Of a stretch of DNA of 64,000 bases, positions 49,780-57,596 are shown one piece after another; within the stretch, counting starts at the first letter, position 1; every line of letters starts with the position of its first letter. A program made the translations under genes and the position numbers. The stretch is from Curtobacterium sp. VKM Ac-2922 (GTDB lineage: Bacteria > Actinomycetota > Actinomycetes > Actinomycetales > Microbacteriaceae). Where the stretch lies: assembly GCF_022815645.1 (NCBI RefSeq), contig NZ_JALGRO010000015.1:1-64000 (forward strand), given 5' to 3'. The notes under the pieces are model-generated. The model had not been told where the DNA came from. It did no database searches and worked only from the letters and a program-made list of their open reading frames with translations.

Positions 49780-51126
49780 TCAGACGCCGCTGGAACGGCT
49801 GGAGACGGCCTCGTCGCGTGCCAGGTCCTGGCGGAGGGCGGCGCGAGCGGCACGCGGGCTGATCACCGGGATCGAGTGCGTGACGGCCAGGTGCAGGCGG
49901 GTGTCGGCGTCGTACCGCAGCCGGAAGTGCTGGTAGCGGACGAGCCAGACGAGCGCGATGGCGAGTGCCACGAACCCGGAGGCCGCACCGACGCCGATCG
50001 CCCAGCGGGGACCCCACGCATCGGCGATCGCGCCGACGATGGGCGCGCCGATCGGGGTGCCGCCCGCGAAGATCGCCATGTAGAGCGCCATCACACGACC
50101 GCGCATCGCGGGCTTCGTCGTGGTCTGCACCAGGGCGTTCGCGGTGGTCATGAACGTCAGCGACGCCAGGCCGACGAACATCAGCACGATCGCGAAGGAC
50201 CAGTAGGTCGGGGCGAACGCGGCCGCGGTGCACGCCAGGCCGAAGCCCGCACTGGCGACGACGAGCAGACGCATGCGGGGGCGCTCACGGCGGGCGGACA
50301 GCAGGGCGCCGAGCACGGAGCCGATCGCCATGACGGAGTTGAGCAGGCCGAACTCGCCGGCGCCCTTGTGGAACTCGACGCGCGCCATGGTCGAGGTGAA
50401 GATGGGGAAGTTCACGCCGAACGTGCCGACGACGAAGATCATGCAGAGCACGACGATGATGTCGGGGCGGGTGCGGACGTACCGGAAGCCCGCCAGGATC
50501 TGGCCCTTGCCGCGCTTTGCCCGGATGCGGTCGGCGAGCTGTTCCGGGTCCACGAACTTCAGGGCGCCGAGGACCGCGGCGAACGAGGCCGCGTTGATGA
50601 TGAACACCCAGCCGGACCCGATCGCGGCGATGAGCACGCCGGCGACGGCGGGGCCGATGAGCCGGGCGGCGTTGAACGACGCGGAGTTCAGCGCGACGGC
50701 GTTCGAGACGTGTTCGCCCGTGACGACGTCGGACACGAACGCCTGCCGGACCGGGGTGTCGAACGCGGCGACGATGCCGAGGGCCAGCGCGAACGTGTAC
50801 AGCCACAGCAGGGTGGCGGTGTCCGTGACGACCATGATCCCCAGGCCGAGCCCGAGCATGCCCATCAGGGCCTGGGTGACCATGAGCGTGCGGCGGCGAT
50901 CGAAGCGGTCGGCCACCAGGCCGGTCCAGGGCAGCAGCACCAGCTGGGGGCCGAACTGCAGTGCCATCGTGATGCCGACCGCGATGGCGTTGTCGTGGGT
51001 GAGCTGCGTCAGGACGATCCAGTCCTGCGCGGTCCGCTGCATCCAGGTGCCGATGTTCGACACCAGGGCACCGGCGAACCAGATGCGGTAGTTGCGTCCC
51101 GACAGGGACCGGAACATGGCCGTCAC
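49780..51126 (-). CDS. MFS transporter (EntS/drug-exporter type)
   Basis: A 448-residue, 12-helix transporter. N-terminal NYRIWFAGALVSNIGTWMQRTAQDWIVL and the GLVADRFDRRRTLMVTQ loop between helices 2 and 3 (motif A) are typical of the MFS_3/EntS group. The C-terminal 40 residues are a basic and then Ser-rich cytoplasmic tail. The GTG start overlaps the MarR stop (GTGA), so the exporter is directly coupled to its presumed regulator. Confidence 0.92.
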   Translation of the reverse strand: MTAMFRSLSGRNYRIWFAGALVSNIGTWMQRTAQDWIVLTQLTHDNAIAVGITMALQFGPQLVLLPWTGLVADRFDRRRTLMVTQALMGMLGLGLGIMVVTDTATLLWLYTFALALGIVAAFDTPVRQAFVSDVVTGEHVSNAVALNSASFNAARLIGPAVAGVLIAAIGSGWVFIINAASFAAVLGALKFVDPEQLADRIRAKRGKGQILAGFRYVRTRPDIIVVLCMIFVVGTFGVNFPIFTSTMARVEFHKGAGEFGLLNSVMAIGSVLGALLSARRERPRMRLLVVASAGFGLACTAAAFAPTYWSFAIVLMFVGLASLTFMTTANALVQTTTKPAMRGRVMALYMAIFAGGTPIGAPIVGAIADAWGPRWAIGVGAASGFVALAIALVWLVRYQHFRLRYDADTRLHLAVTHSIPVISPRAARAALRQDLARDEAVSSRSSGV

Positions 51127-51557
51127 TGGTGGGCCAGCCTCCTCATGATCTCGGTGGCGTCGGTCAGGACGCGGCGTTCGGCGGGGGTGAGCACGGCGAG
51201 CTTCGGCGACAGCCAGTCGTCGCGGCGTCGGCGGGTCTCGACGACGAAGTCGGCCCCGGCCGGTGTCGCGCCGATGAGCACCTTGCGGCGGTCGTCGCCG
51301 TGGTCGCCCTTGGACACCAGACCGCGGTCGATGAGCGCCGCGACCGTCTTGGTCATGGACGGGGGTGTCACGCCGTCGCCGCGGCTGAGGTCGGCGAGGG
51401 TCATCGGTCCGTCGCGGTGCAGTCGAGCGAGGGCCGAGAACATCGCGTCGCTGACGCTCGAGTCGGCCTTCTGTGCACGCAGGGTGCGCGAGAGCCGGTT
51501 CACCGCGACGCGCAGATCCGTGCTGAGCGACGGGTGCGGCGCGCTGGTCGTCGTCAC
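51123..51557 (-). CDS. MarR family transcriptional regulator
   Basis: A 144-residue regulator with the winged helix MTLADLSRGDGVTPPSMTKTVAALIDRGLVSKGDHGDDRRKVLI (about 52-95). It presumably controls the co-transcribed exporter in response to an exported compound. Leaderless GTG: TAGGCT ends 7 nt upstream, next to an inverted repeat. Confidence 0.92.
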   Translation of the reverse strand: MTTTSAPHPSLSTDLRVAVNRLSRTLRAQKADSSVSDAMFSALARLHRDGPMTLADLSRGDGVTPPSMTKTVAALIDRGLVSKGDHGDDRRKVLIGATPAGADFVVETRRRRDDWLSPKLAVLTPAERRVLTDATEIMRRLAHQ

Positions 51558-51564
51558 GGTCGTT

Positions 51565-51594
51565 AGCCTACCTCATTAGTTCAGCGAACGAACT
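51565..51594 (-). promoter_or_regulatory. MarR promoter and candidate operator
   Basis: On the minus strand AGTTC and GAACT (51578-51594) form a 5-bp inverted pair with a 7-nt spacer, followed by the -10 box TAGGCT (51570-51565). The SDR gene lies on the other side and could share the site. Confidence 0.45.
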
Positions 51595-51681
51595 GGTTGG
51601 GGTCGGAATGCCGAGTGGAGGAGTATCGTTCCCCGCATAGGCAACAGGTGTTGTCCACAGCTGAGCAGAGAGAAGCACACA

Positions 51682-52434
51682 ATGTCCGAGTTCGAGGGCA
51701 AGGTCGCCATCGTCACCGGTGGCGGCAGCGGCATCGGCGAAGCCATCGCGAAGGAGCTCGCGGCAGCGGGCGCGAAGGTCGTCGTCACCGACATCAAGCT
51801 CGACGGCGCCCAGCGCGTCGTCGCGTCGATCGAGGGAGCGGGCGGCACCGCGGTCGCGTTCGAGGCGAACTCGGCCGTCGCCGCCGACGACGAGCGCATG
51901 GTCCGGTTCGCGGTCGACACCTACGGCGCACTGCACCTCGCCGTGAACAACGCCGGCATCGGCGCTGCACCCCAGCCGATCGGCGAGTACGACATCGCCG
52001 CGTGGGACCGCGTGCGGTCGGTCGACCTGGACGGCGTCTTCTACGGCATGCGCTACGAGATCCCCGCGATGCTGGCCGCCGGTGGTGGGGCGATCGTCAA
52101 CATGTCGAGCGTTCTCGGCTCGGTCGGCCTCGCGCAGAACGCCGCCTACGTGGCATCGAAGCACGCGCTGGTCGGTCTGACCAAGGTCGCCGCGCTCGAG
52201 TACACGTCACAGGGCGTCCGCACGAACGCCGTCGGCCCGGGCTTCATCGACACCCCGCTCGTGCGCTCGTCGCTGTCGGCCGATGCGCTGTCGGCGCTCG
52301 AGTCCGAGCACGCGGCCGGTCGGCTCGGCACCGACGCCGAGGTCGCGGCGCTCGTGCTGTTCCTGCTGAGCGACAAGGCCTCGTTCATCTCGGGCAGCTA
52401 CCACCTGGTGGACGGCGGCTACTCCGCCCACTGA
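51682..52434 (+). CDS. SDR family oxidoreductase
   Basis: A 250-residue classical short-chain dehydrogenase. Cofactor loop TGGGSGIG, NNAG at about 91-94, catalytic Ser in NMSSVLGS, and YVASK with Tyr and Lys (about 155-159). The Asp at the end of strand 2 (VVTDIKLDG) suggests NAD rather than NADP. Substrate unknown. GAGAGAAG precedes the ATG. Divergent from the MarR-MFS pair. Confidence 0.93.
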   Translation: MSEFEGKVAIVTGGGSGIGEAIAKELAAAGAKVVVTDIKLDGAQRVVASIEGAGGTAVAFEANSAVAADDERMVRFAVDTYGALHLAVNNAGIGAAPQPIGEYDIAAWDRVRSVDLDGVFYGMRYEIPAMLAAGGGAIVNMSSVLGSVGLAQNAAYVASKHALVGLTKVAALEYTSQGVRTNAVGPGFIDTPLVRSSLSADALSALESEHAAGRLGTDAEVAALVLFLLSDKASFISGSYHLVDGGYSAH

Positions 52435-52444
52435 CGCGGGGGTC

Positions 52445-52504
52445 CGGACAGGAGGCCCTGCGCACGTCCCCGACGTCGGGGACGTGCGCAGGGCCTCCTG
52501 TCCG
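52445..52504. terminator. 60-bp perfect palindrome (family A) between convergent genes
   Basis: Arms 52445-52474 and 52475-52504 are exact reverse complements with no spacer. The outer part is the family A core CGGACAGGAGGCCC; the inner part is unique. It lies between the SDR and acetamidase genes, both ending towards it. Confidence 0.88.
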
Positions 52505-52530
52505 TCCGCCGGTTGCGTCGCCGGGCCGAC

Positions 52531-53460
52531 TCACCGGGTGATCGCGTCGTGGGGCAGCAGCGCGTGCACGCCCCACGTGCGGTTCGCCACCTGGGTCACC
52601 CGCATGCTGACGGTGACGCTGGCCATCGCCAGGGCCTCGGCGCGGGTGATGTCGTGCTCACCGGCGATCCAGTCGACCACGGCGTCGAGCGCGGTCGTCG
52701 TGGCGGTGTTCAGGTCGGCGTCGAACCCGAACGTGATCCGTCCGGCCGGAGTGTCGGCGTGGATGCCGGCGACGGGGGCCGGGTCCAGCAGCGCGAGCGT
52801 CATCGTGGTGGTCATCCCGCACTCGACCGCGGTGCCCGAGACCTCGCCGTCGCCCTGGGCCGCGTGGCCGTCCCCGACCGACAGCAGCGCGTCGGGCACG
52901 GTGACGGGCAGGTACAGCGTCGCGCCGGCCACGAGCTCGCGGCAGTCGATGTTGCCGCCGCCGACCGGCCGCGGCGGGATCGTCGAGTGCTCGCCAGTGG
53001 GTTCCGGCGGCAGCCCGACCACGCCGAGGAACGGCGCCGTGCGGACGCCCAGCCCGAGCTGGTTGCGTGCGGTCCCGGCGGCAGCGTCGACCTCCCACAG
53101 CAGCGGTCCGCGCGACGCCGGGTCCGTCAGCCCGAGCGCCCGGGTGACCGGGCTGTCCACGCCGCCGGACGCCGTGTAGCCCCAGTCGTCCGGCACCAGG
53201 TCGTCGAAGCGGACGGCGAGCACCTGCCCGGGCCGGGCACCGGTCACGGCGATCGGCCCGACCAGGCAGTGGCCGCGTCGCGAGGGGATGAGCGTCGGCG
53301 CCTCGGCACCGGCCTCGGCCAACCGCTCGGTGTAGCCGGCGGCGTTGAGCGTCCGGACGGTCACGGTGTCACCCGGTCCGACGCGGAGCACGGGCGCGCG
53401 CTCCGCGTCGAACACGTCGGCGACGGTGTCGGACGAGGCATCGATCCTGTGGTGGGTCAC
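52531..53460 (-). CDS. Acetamidase/formamidase family protein
   Basis: A 309-residue FmdA/AmdA-type amidase that releases ammonia from short amides. Family blocks are visible: VGPIAVTGARPGQVLAV, VRTAPFLGVVGLPPEP, GGNIDCRELVAGATLYLPV, and SVGDGHAAQGDGEVSGTAVE, whose acidic residues bind metal. GTG start. No amide transporter is adjacent. Confidence 0.9.
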   Translation of the reverse strand: MTHHRIDASSDTVADVFDAERAPVLRVGPGDTVTVRTLNAAGYTERLAEAGAEAPTLIPSRRGHCLVGPIAVTGARPGQVLAVRFDDLVPDDWGYTASGGVDSPVTRALGLTDPASRGPLLWEVDAAAGTARNQLGLGVRTAPFLGVVGLPPEPTGEHSTIPPRPVGGGNIDCRELVAGATLYLPVTVPDALLSVGDGHAAQGDGEVSGTAVECGMTTTMTLALLDPAPVAGIHADTPAGRITFGFDADLNTATTTALDAVVDWIAGEHDITRAEALAMASVTVSMRVTQVANRTWGVHALLPHDAITR

Positions 53461-53498
53461 CCGTCGATCCTGTCAGGCGGGTGACCCGGCGGGTCCCG

Positions 53499-53771
53499 CT
53501 ACTGGTGGAACTGCGGGATCGTCAGCCAGATCCCGTACAGCACCGCAGCGGCGCACAGCGCGAAGCACACGACCGCGGCGGCCATCGCTCCGAGCGGCGT
53601 CGTGCCGGAGCGCGGGGTCTCCTCCGAGTACTGGGTGCGCTCGCCGCCGGCGTCGGCGGGCTGTCCGGTGCTCAGGAAGCGCAGACCGAGCGTGTAGAGC
53701 AGCACCACGCCGACGGCGGCCACGAAGCCGACGCCCGCTACCGTGCCGATGGCCCCGAAGTCGATGGTCAT
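53499..53771 (-). CDS. Small two-helix membrane protein in the phosphate transporter operon (90 aa)
   Basis: Helix 1 (VAGVGFVAAVGVVLLYTLGLRFL, about 9-31) and helix 2 (AMAAAVVCFALCAAAVLYGIWLTI, about 62-85) with a hydrophilic Glu/Thr/Ser loop between. Family not recognised. It starts 11 bp after the phosphate transporter stop with AGAGG before its ATG, so it is co-expressed and may modulate the transporter. Confidence 0.65.
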   Translation of the reverse strand: MTIDFGAIGTVAGVGFVAAVGVVLLYTLGLRFLSTGQPADAGGERTQYSEETPRSGTTPLGAMAAAVVCFALCAAAVLYGIWLTIPQFHQ

Positions 53772-53782
53772 CGTCGTGCCTC

Positions 53783-54928
53783 TCAGTTCTTCGTGGCGGC
53801 CACGGGCTCGCGCTCCGTGGTGCCCTCGTGGATGTCGGCGGCCGAGATCGGCTTGCGCTTGGCCAGGGCGTAGAACGTCAGGCCGGCTGCGAGTGCCAGG
53901 ACCGCGACGAGCACGAGCCCGATCACCGAGGTCGAGGCCAGCCATGTGGCAAGACCGCCGACCAGTGCGGCGGCGGGGAGCGTGATCACCCAGGCGATCA
54001 CGATGCGACCGACGACGCCCCAGTGCACGTCGGCGAGCTTCTTGCCGAGGCCGGAGCCGACGACCGAGCCACTGGTGACGTGGGTGGTCGAGAGCGCGAA
54101 GCCCAGGTGCGACGACACCAGGATCGTCGCCGCGGAGCTGGTCTCGGCCGCGAAGCCCTGCGGGGACTGCACGTCCGAGATCTTCTTGCCGACGGTCTGC
54201 ATGATGCGCCAGCCGCCCATGTAGGTGCCGAGGGCGATCGCGAGTCCGCAGGCCAGGATCACCCAGAGCGCGGGGCCGGTGCCGGCGTCCTGGTAGTTCG
54301 CGGTGATGAGGGTCAGTGTGATGACACCCATCGTCTTCTGCGCGTCGTTGGTGCCGTGCGCGAGCGACACGAGCGAGGCGGAGATCGTCTGGCCGTGCCG
54401 GAAGCCGGTGGCCGCACCGTGCGTCGTCGCGTTCTTCGTGAGCCGGTAGGCGATGAACGTCGCGACGAGGGCGATCACGCCCGCGATCACCGGCGACAGC
54501 AGTGCCGGCAGCACGACCTTCGACACGACGGTCGCCCAGTCGACGGAGTTGAGCCCGGCGCCGATGATCGACGCACCGATCAGCCCGCCGAACAGAGCGT
54601 GGGTGGACGACGACGGCAGGCCGAAGTACCAGGTGGCGAGGTTCCACAGCACGGCCCCGACCAGTCCGGCGAAGATCATCGTCGGGCTGATGTGGATGCC
54701 GTCCTGGCCCTCGCGGATGATGCCCTGCGAGACGGTCTTGGCGACCTCGGTGGACAGGAACGCGCCGACCAGGTTCAGGACGGCGGAGATGAGCACGGCG
54801 GTCCGGGGCTTGAGCGCCCCGGTTGCGACCGACGTGGCCATGGCGTTGGCGGTGTCGTGGAACCCGTTCGTGAAGTCGAACACGAGGGCCACCACGATCA
54901 CGAGCACGACGATGACGAGGACGTCCAT
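53783..54928 (-). CDS. Inorganic phosphate transporter, PiT family
   Basis: A 381-residue low-affinity phosphate importer with about ten helices. The two inverted PNPT signatures are clear: DFTNGFHDTANAMATSVATG near the N-terminus and SLAHGTNDAQKTMGVI in the middle, plus GLPSSSTHALFGGLIGA and STTHVTSGSVVGSGL. It couples phosphate, often metal-phosphate, uptake to protons. The upstream GTTCACC direct repeats suggest PhoP control. Confidence 0.94.
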   Translation of the reverse strand: MDVLVIVVLVIVVALVFDFTNGFHDTANAMATSVATGALKPRTAVLISAVLNLVGAFLSTEVAKTVSQGIIREGQDGIHISPTMIFAGLVGAVLWNLATWYFGLPSSSTHALFGGLIGASIIGAGLNSVDWATVVSKVVLPALLSPVIAGVIALVATFIAYRLTKNATTHGAATGFRHGQTISASLVSLAHGTNDAQKTMGVITLTLITANYQDAGTGPALWVILACGLAIALGTYMGGWRIMQTVGKKISDVQSPQGFAAETSSAATILVSSHLGFALSTTHVTSGSVVGSGLGKKLADVHWGVVGRIVIAWVITLPAAALVGGLATWLASTSVIGLVLVAVLALAAGLTFYALAKRKPISAADIHEGTTEREPVAATKN

Positions 54929-54950
54929 GGCGGTGACGCTAGGCCCGGGC

Positions 54951-54979
54951 GTGAGCGGCCGGGTGAACGCAGGGTGAAC
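54951..54979 (-). promoter_or_regulatory. PHO-box-like direct repeats upstream of the phosphate transporter
   Basis: On the minus strand GTTCACC occurs twice with an 11-bp period (54979-54973 and 54968-54962), and a weaker third unit (GCTCACG) follows at 12 bp. Actinobacterial PhoP boxes are GTTCACC direct repeats with an 11-bp period. The site starts 34 bp from the transporter start and 29 bp from the divergent hydrolase start. Confidence 0.7.
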
Positions 54980-55007
54980 AGGTGCGCGGGTCTGCCAAGA
55001 TGCTCAC

Positions 55008-55877
55008 GTGCCGACCTACTCAGCTGCCCGCGGCGATGCGTCGTTCGTCGATCCGCACGGGATCGAGATCGTGTACTCGACCTGGCGTGCGGGGCGGCCC
55101 AAGGGCGTCGTGCAGATCGCCCACGGCGTCGGCGAGTACGCCCTGCGGTACGAGCGGCTGGCGCAGGACCTGGTCCGTGCCGGGTACACGGTCGTCGCGA
55201 ACGACCACCGCGGGCACGGGCGCACCGGCCTGGCCCAGTGGGACGGCGACCACGCCAAGCTCGGCCGGCTGGGCCCCGGCGGGTTGCGTGCCGCGATCGC
55301 CGCCGTCGAGCAGACCTCGCGCATCGCCCGGCAGGAGACCCCCGGCGTGCCGCTGGTGCTGCTCGGACACTCGCTGGGATCGCTGATGGCGCAGCGGATC
55401 GTCAACACGACCAGCCGTGCCTACGACGGGGTGGTCCTGTCTGCCACCGCGTACCGGCTGCCCGGCACGATGAACAGCGGCGACCTGAACCGCCGGCACG
55501 CAGCGCTCGGCCCGACCCGGTTCGAGTGGCTCAGCCGCGACCGGGCGATCGTCGACGCGATGGCCGCCGACCCGCTCGTGGTCGACGCGAACGTCGTCAA
55601 GCTGTTCGGCGTGGTCGACGCCCTGCGGCTGCTCGGCGTCCCGCGACGGCACATCGAGCACGACGTCCCGATGCTGCTGCAGGTCGGCTCCGAGGACAGC
55701 CTGGGCGGCCCGCGCTCGGTCGAACGGCTCGCGAAGGCCTACCGGGGTCGCGGCGGGCTGAGCGACGTGACCGTCCACGTGTACGAGGGTGCCCGGCACG
55801 AGATCTACAACGAGACCAACCGCGACGAGGTCGTGGCCGACCTGGTGACGTGGCTCGGTCGGGTCGTCGGTCGTTGA
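55008..55877 (+). CDS. Alpha/beta hydrolase, lysophospholipase/monoacylglycerol lipase type
   Basis: A 289-residue serine hydrolase. The nucleophile is in VLLGHSLGSLMAQRI (about 120-134), the oxyanion region in VVQIAHGVGEYALRY, NDHRGHGRTG is the usual PldB/MGL block, and the catalytic Asp and His are in VGSEDSLGGP and EGARHEIYNE. Soluble, no signal peptide. GTG start. Divergent from the phosphate transporter across the PHO-box-like site, so release of phospholipid-derived groups under phosphate limitation is a plausible but unproven role. Confidence 0.9.
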   Translation: MPTYSAARGDASFVDPHGIEIVYSTWRAGRPKGVVQIAHGVGEYALRYERLAQDLVRAGYTVVANDHRGHGRTGLAQWDGDHAKLGRLGPGGLRAAIAAVEQTSRIARQETPGVPLVLLGHSLGSLMAQRIVNTTSRAYDGVVLSATAYRLPGTMNSGDLNRRHAALGPTRFEWLSRDRAIVDAMAADPLVVDANVVKLFGVVDALRLLGVPRRHIEHDVPMLLQVGSEDSLGGPRSVERLAKAYRGRGGLSDVTVHVYEGARHEIYNETNRDEVVADLVTWLGRVVGR

Positions 55878-55988
55878 CCGTGCCCGACCGGACGGCCACC
55901 GCGGTCACCCTCGGATGGTTCGTCATCCGCCGCGCGCACGCCCCGGGCCGCGACGTGTGACGGAACGCGACCGGCGGTGACCATGGAC

Positions 55989-56032
55989 CGGACTGGAGGC
56001 GCATGGCGGCGCCGCCACGCGCCTCCAGTCCG
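55989..56032. terminator. 22-bp hairpin (family A) after the hydrolase gene
   Basis: Arms 55989-56010 and 56011-56032 pair at 21 of 22 positions (one G-U type mismatch), no spacer; core CGGACTGGAGGC. It is 111 bp after the hydrolase stop and marks the left border of the compositionally different segment. Confidence 0.7.
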
Positions 56033-56302
56033 ATGCGTGCCAGGCCACCCAGCGGCACGTGCTCAGGGCGGGCACCAGAGCGCCCAGCGCGCGGTCCACA
56101 GCGCGAAGAACGGCGACGAAGTCACCGGTCACCTGACCGACAGGCTGGACCGGTGGCCATCGCCCGGATGAGCCGCGCAGACATCGACTCCGACCGGTGC
56201 CAACACGTCGAGCCTCGCCTGGTGTCTTGTCTCGTGCTCGGGGCGCGGTCCGTGGCTGGAAAAAGAATAACATTTGCCAGCTATTCCGGCTCATCCCGAT
56301 CG

Positions 56303-56339
56303 TGCTAACTTCTTTTGCATCACGCGAAAGGGGGTGATC
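56303..56339 (+). promoter_or_regulatory. Extended -10 promoter and extended Shine-Dalgarno of the 28-codon gene
   Basis: TGCTAACTT (56303-56311) fits an extended -10 (TGn plus hexamer). GAAAGGGGGTGATC (56326-56339) pairs with the 3' end of 16S rRNA over 14 positions with a single A-to-G change from the perfect complement GAAAGGAGGTGATC, and ends two bases before the ATG with the GGGGG core at normal distance. No other gene in the window has such a site. Confidence 0.75.
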
Positions 56340-56341
56340 AC

Positions 56342-56428
56342 ATGGCAATCCTGAAGAACTCGGTGCGTTCTGCGATGGCGCGATCCTTTGGTCGATTCAA
56401 GTACCGCAATCAGTACGGCGGACTGTGA
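56342..56428 (+). CDS. Small peptide (28 aa), candidate RiPP precursor
   Basis: An ATG-initiated 28-codon gene. The first 18 residues (MAILKNSVRSAMARSFG) look like a basic amphipathic leader; the last 11 are RFKYRNQYGGL, with aromatic residues Phe19, Tyr21 and Tyr25. It has the strongest ribosome site in the window, is followed by a 15-bp hairpin and then by a P450 gene on the same strand. Precursors of P450-crosslinked RiPPs (biarylitides, cittilins, atropopeptides) have this size and have aromatic residues clustered at the C-terminus. Sequence match to a known family was not seen. Alternatives: an attenuator leader peptide or an unrelated small protein. Confidence 0.7.
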   Translation: MAILKNSVRSAMARSFGRFKYRNQYGGL

Positions 56429-56434
56429 TCCTCG

Positions 56435-56469
56435 TGTCGACCCGAGCGGATCTTCCGCTCGGGTCGACA
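56435..56469 (+). terminator. 15-bp hairpin between the small peptide and P450 genes
   Basis: TGTCGACCCGAGCGG and its exact complement surround the loop ATCTT, 6 bases after the small gene's stop. In RiPP operons such hairpins after the precursor act as partial terminators or mRNA stabilisers, so that the precursor is made in excess over the enzymes. Confidence 0.75.
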
Positions 56470-56489
56470 TACTTCGAGAAAGGCACGTC

Positions 56490-57596
56490 GTGCGGCGTTG
56501 GTTGGAGACTCGATTGGTCAACCCTCATGTGCTCAGCTCATGGCGCGGGGACCGTCGGGTATCGTCAGGTTGCGTGATCCTCGCCTCAGAGGAATCCGTT
56601 CGTGATGCGTTGATCGATTCTGCATCGAAGACTGCATTCGACTCGGGTTTCTTCCGGATCGGGCAACGCTCGCTCCCGCAGGCGGCGGTGCGCTCTGCAT
56701 CGGCGGAACTTCGTCGTCTGCTGCACGAGTCCAGTAGCGAGCGTCCCCACCTCGCCCGTTCGATCCTCTCCCGGAAGGTCGGCATGAGGCTTCCGAGTCG
56801 TGGGATCGGTCAGACCCTCGTGTTCGAGTACTTTCGTCGTCAGATATGTCGAGGGAGATCCCGGTCGATCGGCGACCTTGCACATGCGTATGTGCAGCAA
56901 TCGATCATCCCTGATGATGTCCAGCATCGTCCTCGAAGTCATTATCGTCATCTAGTGCCGCTCCGGCGCGCTCTGGAGAAGGAACTCATCGGGACTGAGA
57001 TGTCCACCCCGTGCCGGGACTACTTGGACATTGCGCTTTCAGTGACCGAAACGCTCGAGGAGGCCGCGGAGGTGTTCTTTCGACTCGTGCTCTCAACAGT
57101 GGGGTTCACCGGGAGCGCGATGGAGTGGCTTCTCATGGATCAATCCGACCGAGGTGTGGCACGTTTTCCCGGCGTTCCGGTCCGCGACTACGTTCGCGAA
57201 TCCCTGCGCCTCCGCACGCCCGCTTGCCGGTTGAGCCGAGACGTCACGAAGGGGATGACAGTCGGCGGTGTTCGAGTCGAGCAGGGTGACGAGCTCCTGT
57301 TGAACCTGTTCGCAGCGAACCGGGACCCGAAGGCCTTCCACCTGCCGGATGACTTCCGCCCGAGTCGATTCGGCGAGGGTGCCGGGAAGCGTGATCTGAC
57401 TTTCGGCCTTGGCACACGGAGCTGTCCTGCTCAGCGGGCAGCGCTCGACTGTCTTCAGGACTTCCTCATCCCCCTTACAGCCGACTTCGAAGTCTCGTGG
57501 CGACCCCGTCGCGGATCCAAGATGATCGTTGGCACTCTGGCCATCCCTCCGAAAGGGACCTTCGTCATCAGGCGGACAGCTGGTCATGGCGTCTGA
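56490..57596 (+). CDS. Cytochrome P450, probably modifying the adjacent small peptide
   Basis: A 368-residue P450, shorter than the usual 400. The K-helix ExxR is ESLRLRTPACRLSRD (Glu237), the heme loop is FGLGTRSCPAQ with ligand Cys312 (Ala where Gly is usual after CP). The I-helix has VGFTGSAMEW (about 204-213), with no acid-alcohol pair at the normal place. The first 60 residues diverge from common families. GTG at 56490 is preferred (GAGAAAGG 6 nt upstream, just after the hairpin). Lower G+C and more A/T third positions than its neighbours suggest transfer. The MFS gene overlaps its end by 11 bp. Role in crosslinking Tyr/Phe of the small peptide is inferred. Confidence 0.85.
   Translation: MRRWLETRLVNPHVLSSWRGDRRVSSGCVILASEESVRDALIDSASKTAFDSGFFRIGQRSLPQAAVRSASAELRRLLHESSSERPHLARSILSRKVGMRLPSRGIGQTLVFEYFRRQICRGRSRSIGDLAHAYVQQSIIPDDVQHRPRSHYRHLVPLRRALEKELIGTEMSTPCRDYLDIALSVTETLEEAAEVFFRLVLSTVGFTGSAMEWLLMDQSDRGVARFPGVPVRDYVRESLRLRTPACRLSRDVTKGMTVGGVRVEQGDELLLNLFAANRDPKAFHLPDDFRPSRFGEGAGKRDLTFGLGTRSCPAQRAALDCLQDFLIPLTADFEVSWRPRRGSKMIVGTLAIPPKGTFVIRRTAGHGV

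Larger units (their letters stand above)
55878..56341. other. Intergenic region at the left edge of the peptide/P450 locus
   Basis: No convincing gene. It holds a family A hairpin (55989-56032), then about 220 bp of ordinary G+C-rich DNA with only weak open frames on either strand (the minus strand reads GDFVAVLRAVDRALGALVPAL, which could be a gene remnant). From about 56258 the DNA becomes A+T-rich and leads into the promoter of the 28-codon gene. Confidence 0.55.

Noticed and set aside
55878-55960. Short ORF after the lysophospholipase-like gene (VPDRTATAVTLGWFVIRR...)
   Set aside because: Only about 26 codons, no ribosome site, no recognisable features; likely chance.
55923-56348. Minus-strand frame of 141 codons left of the peptide gene
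   Set aside because: No good start signal, mostly Arg/Pro/Ser shadow composition; a short stretch could be a gene remnant but this cannot be supported.
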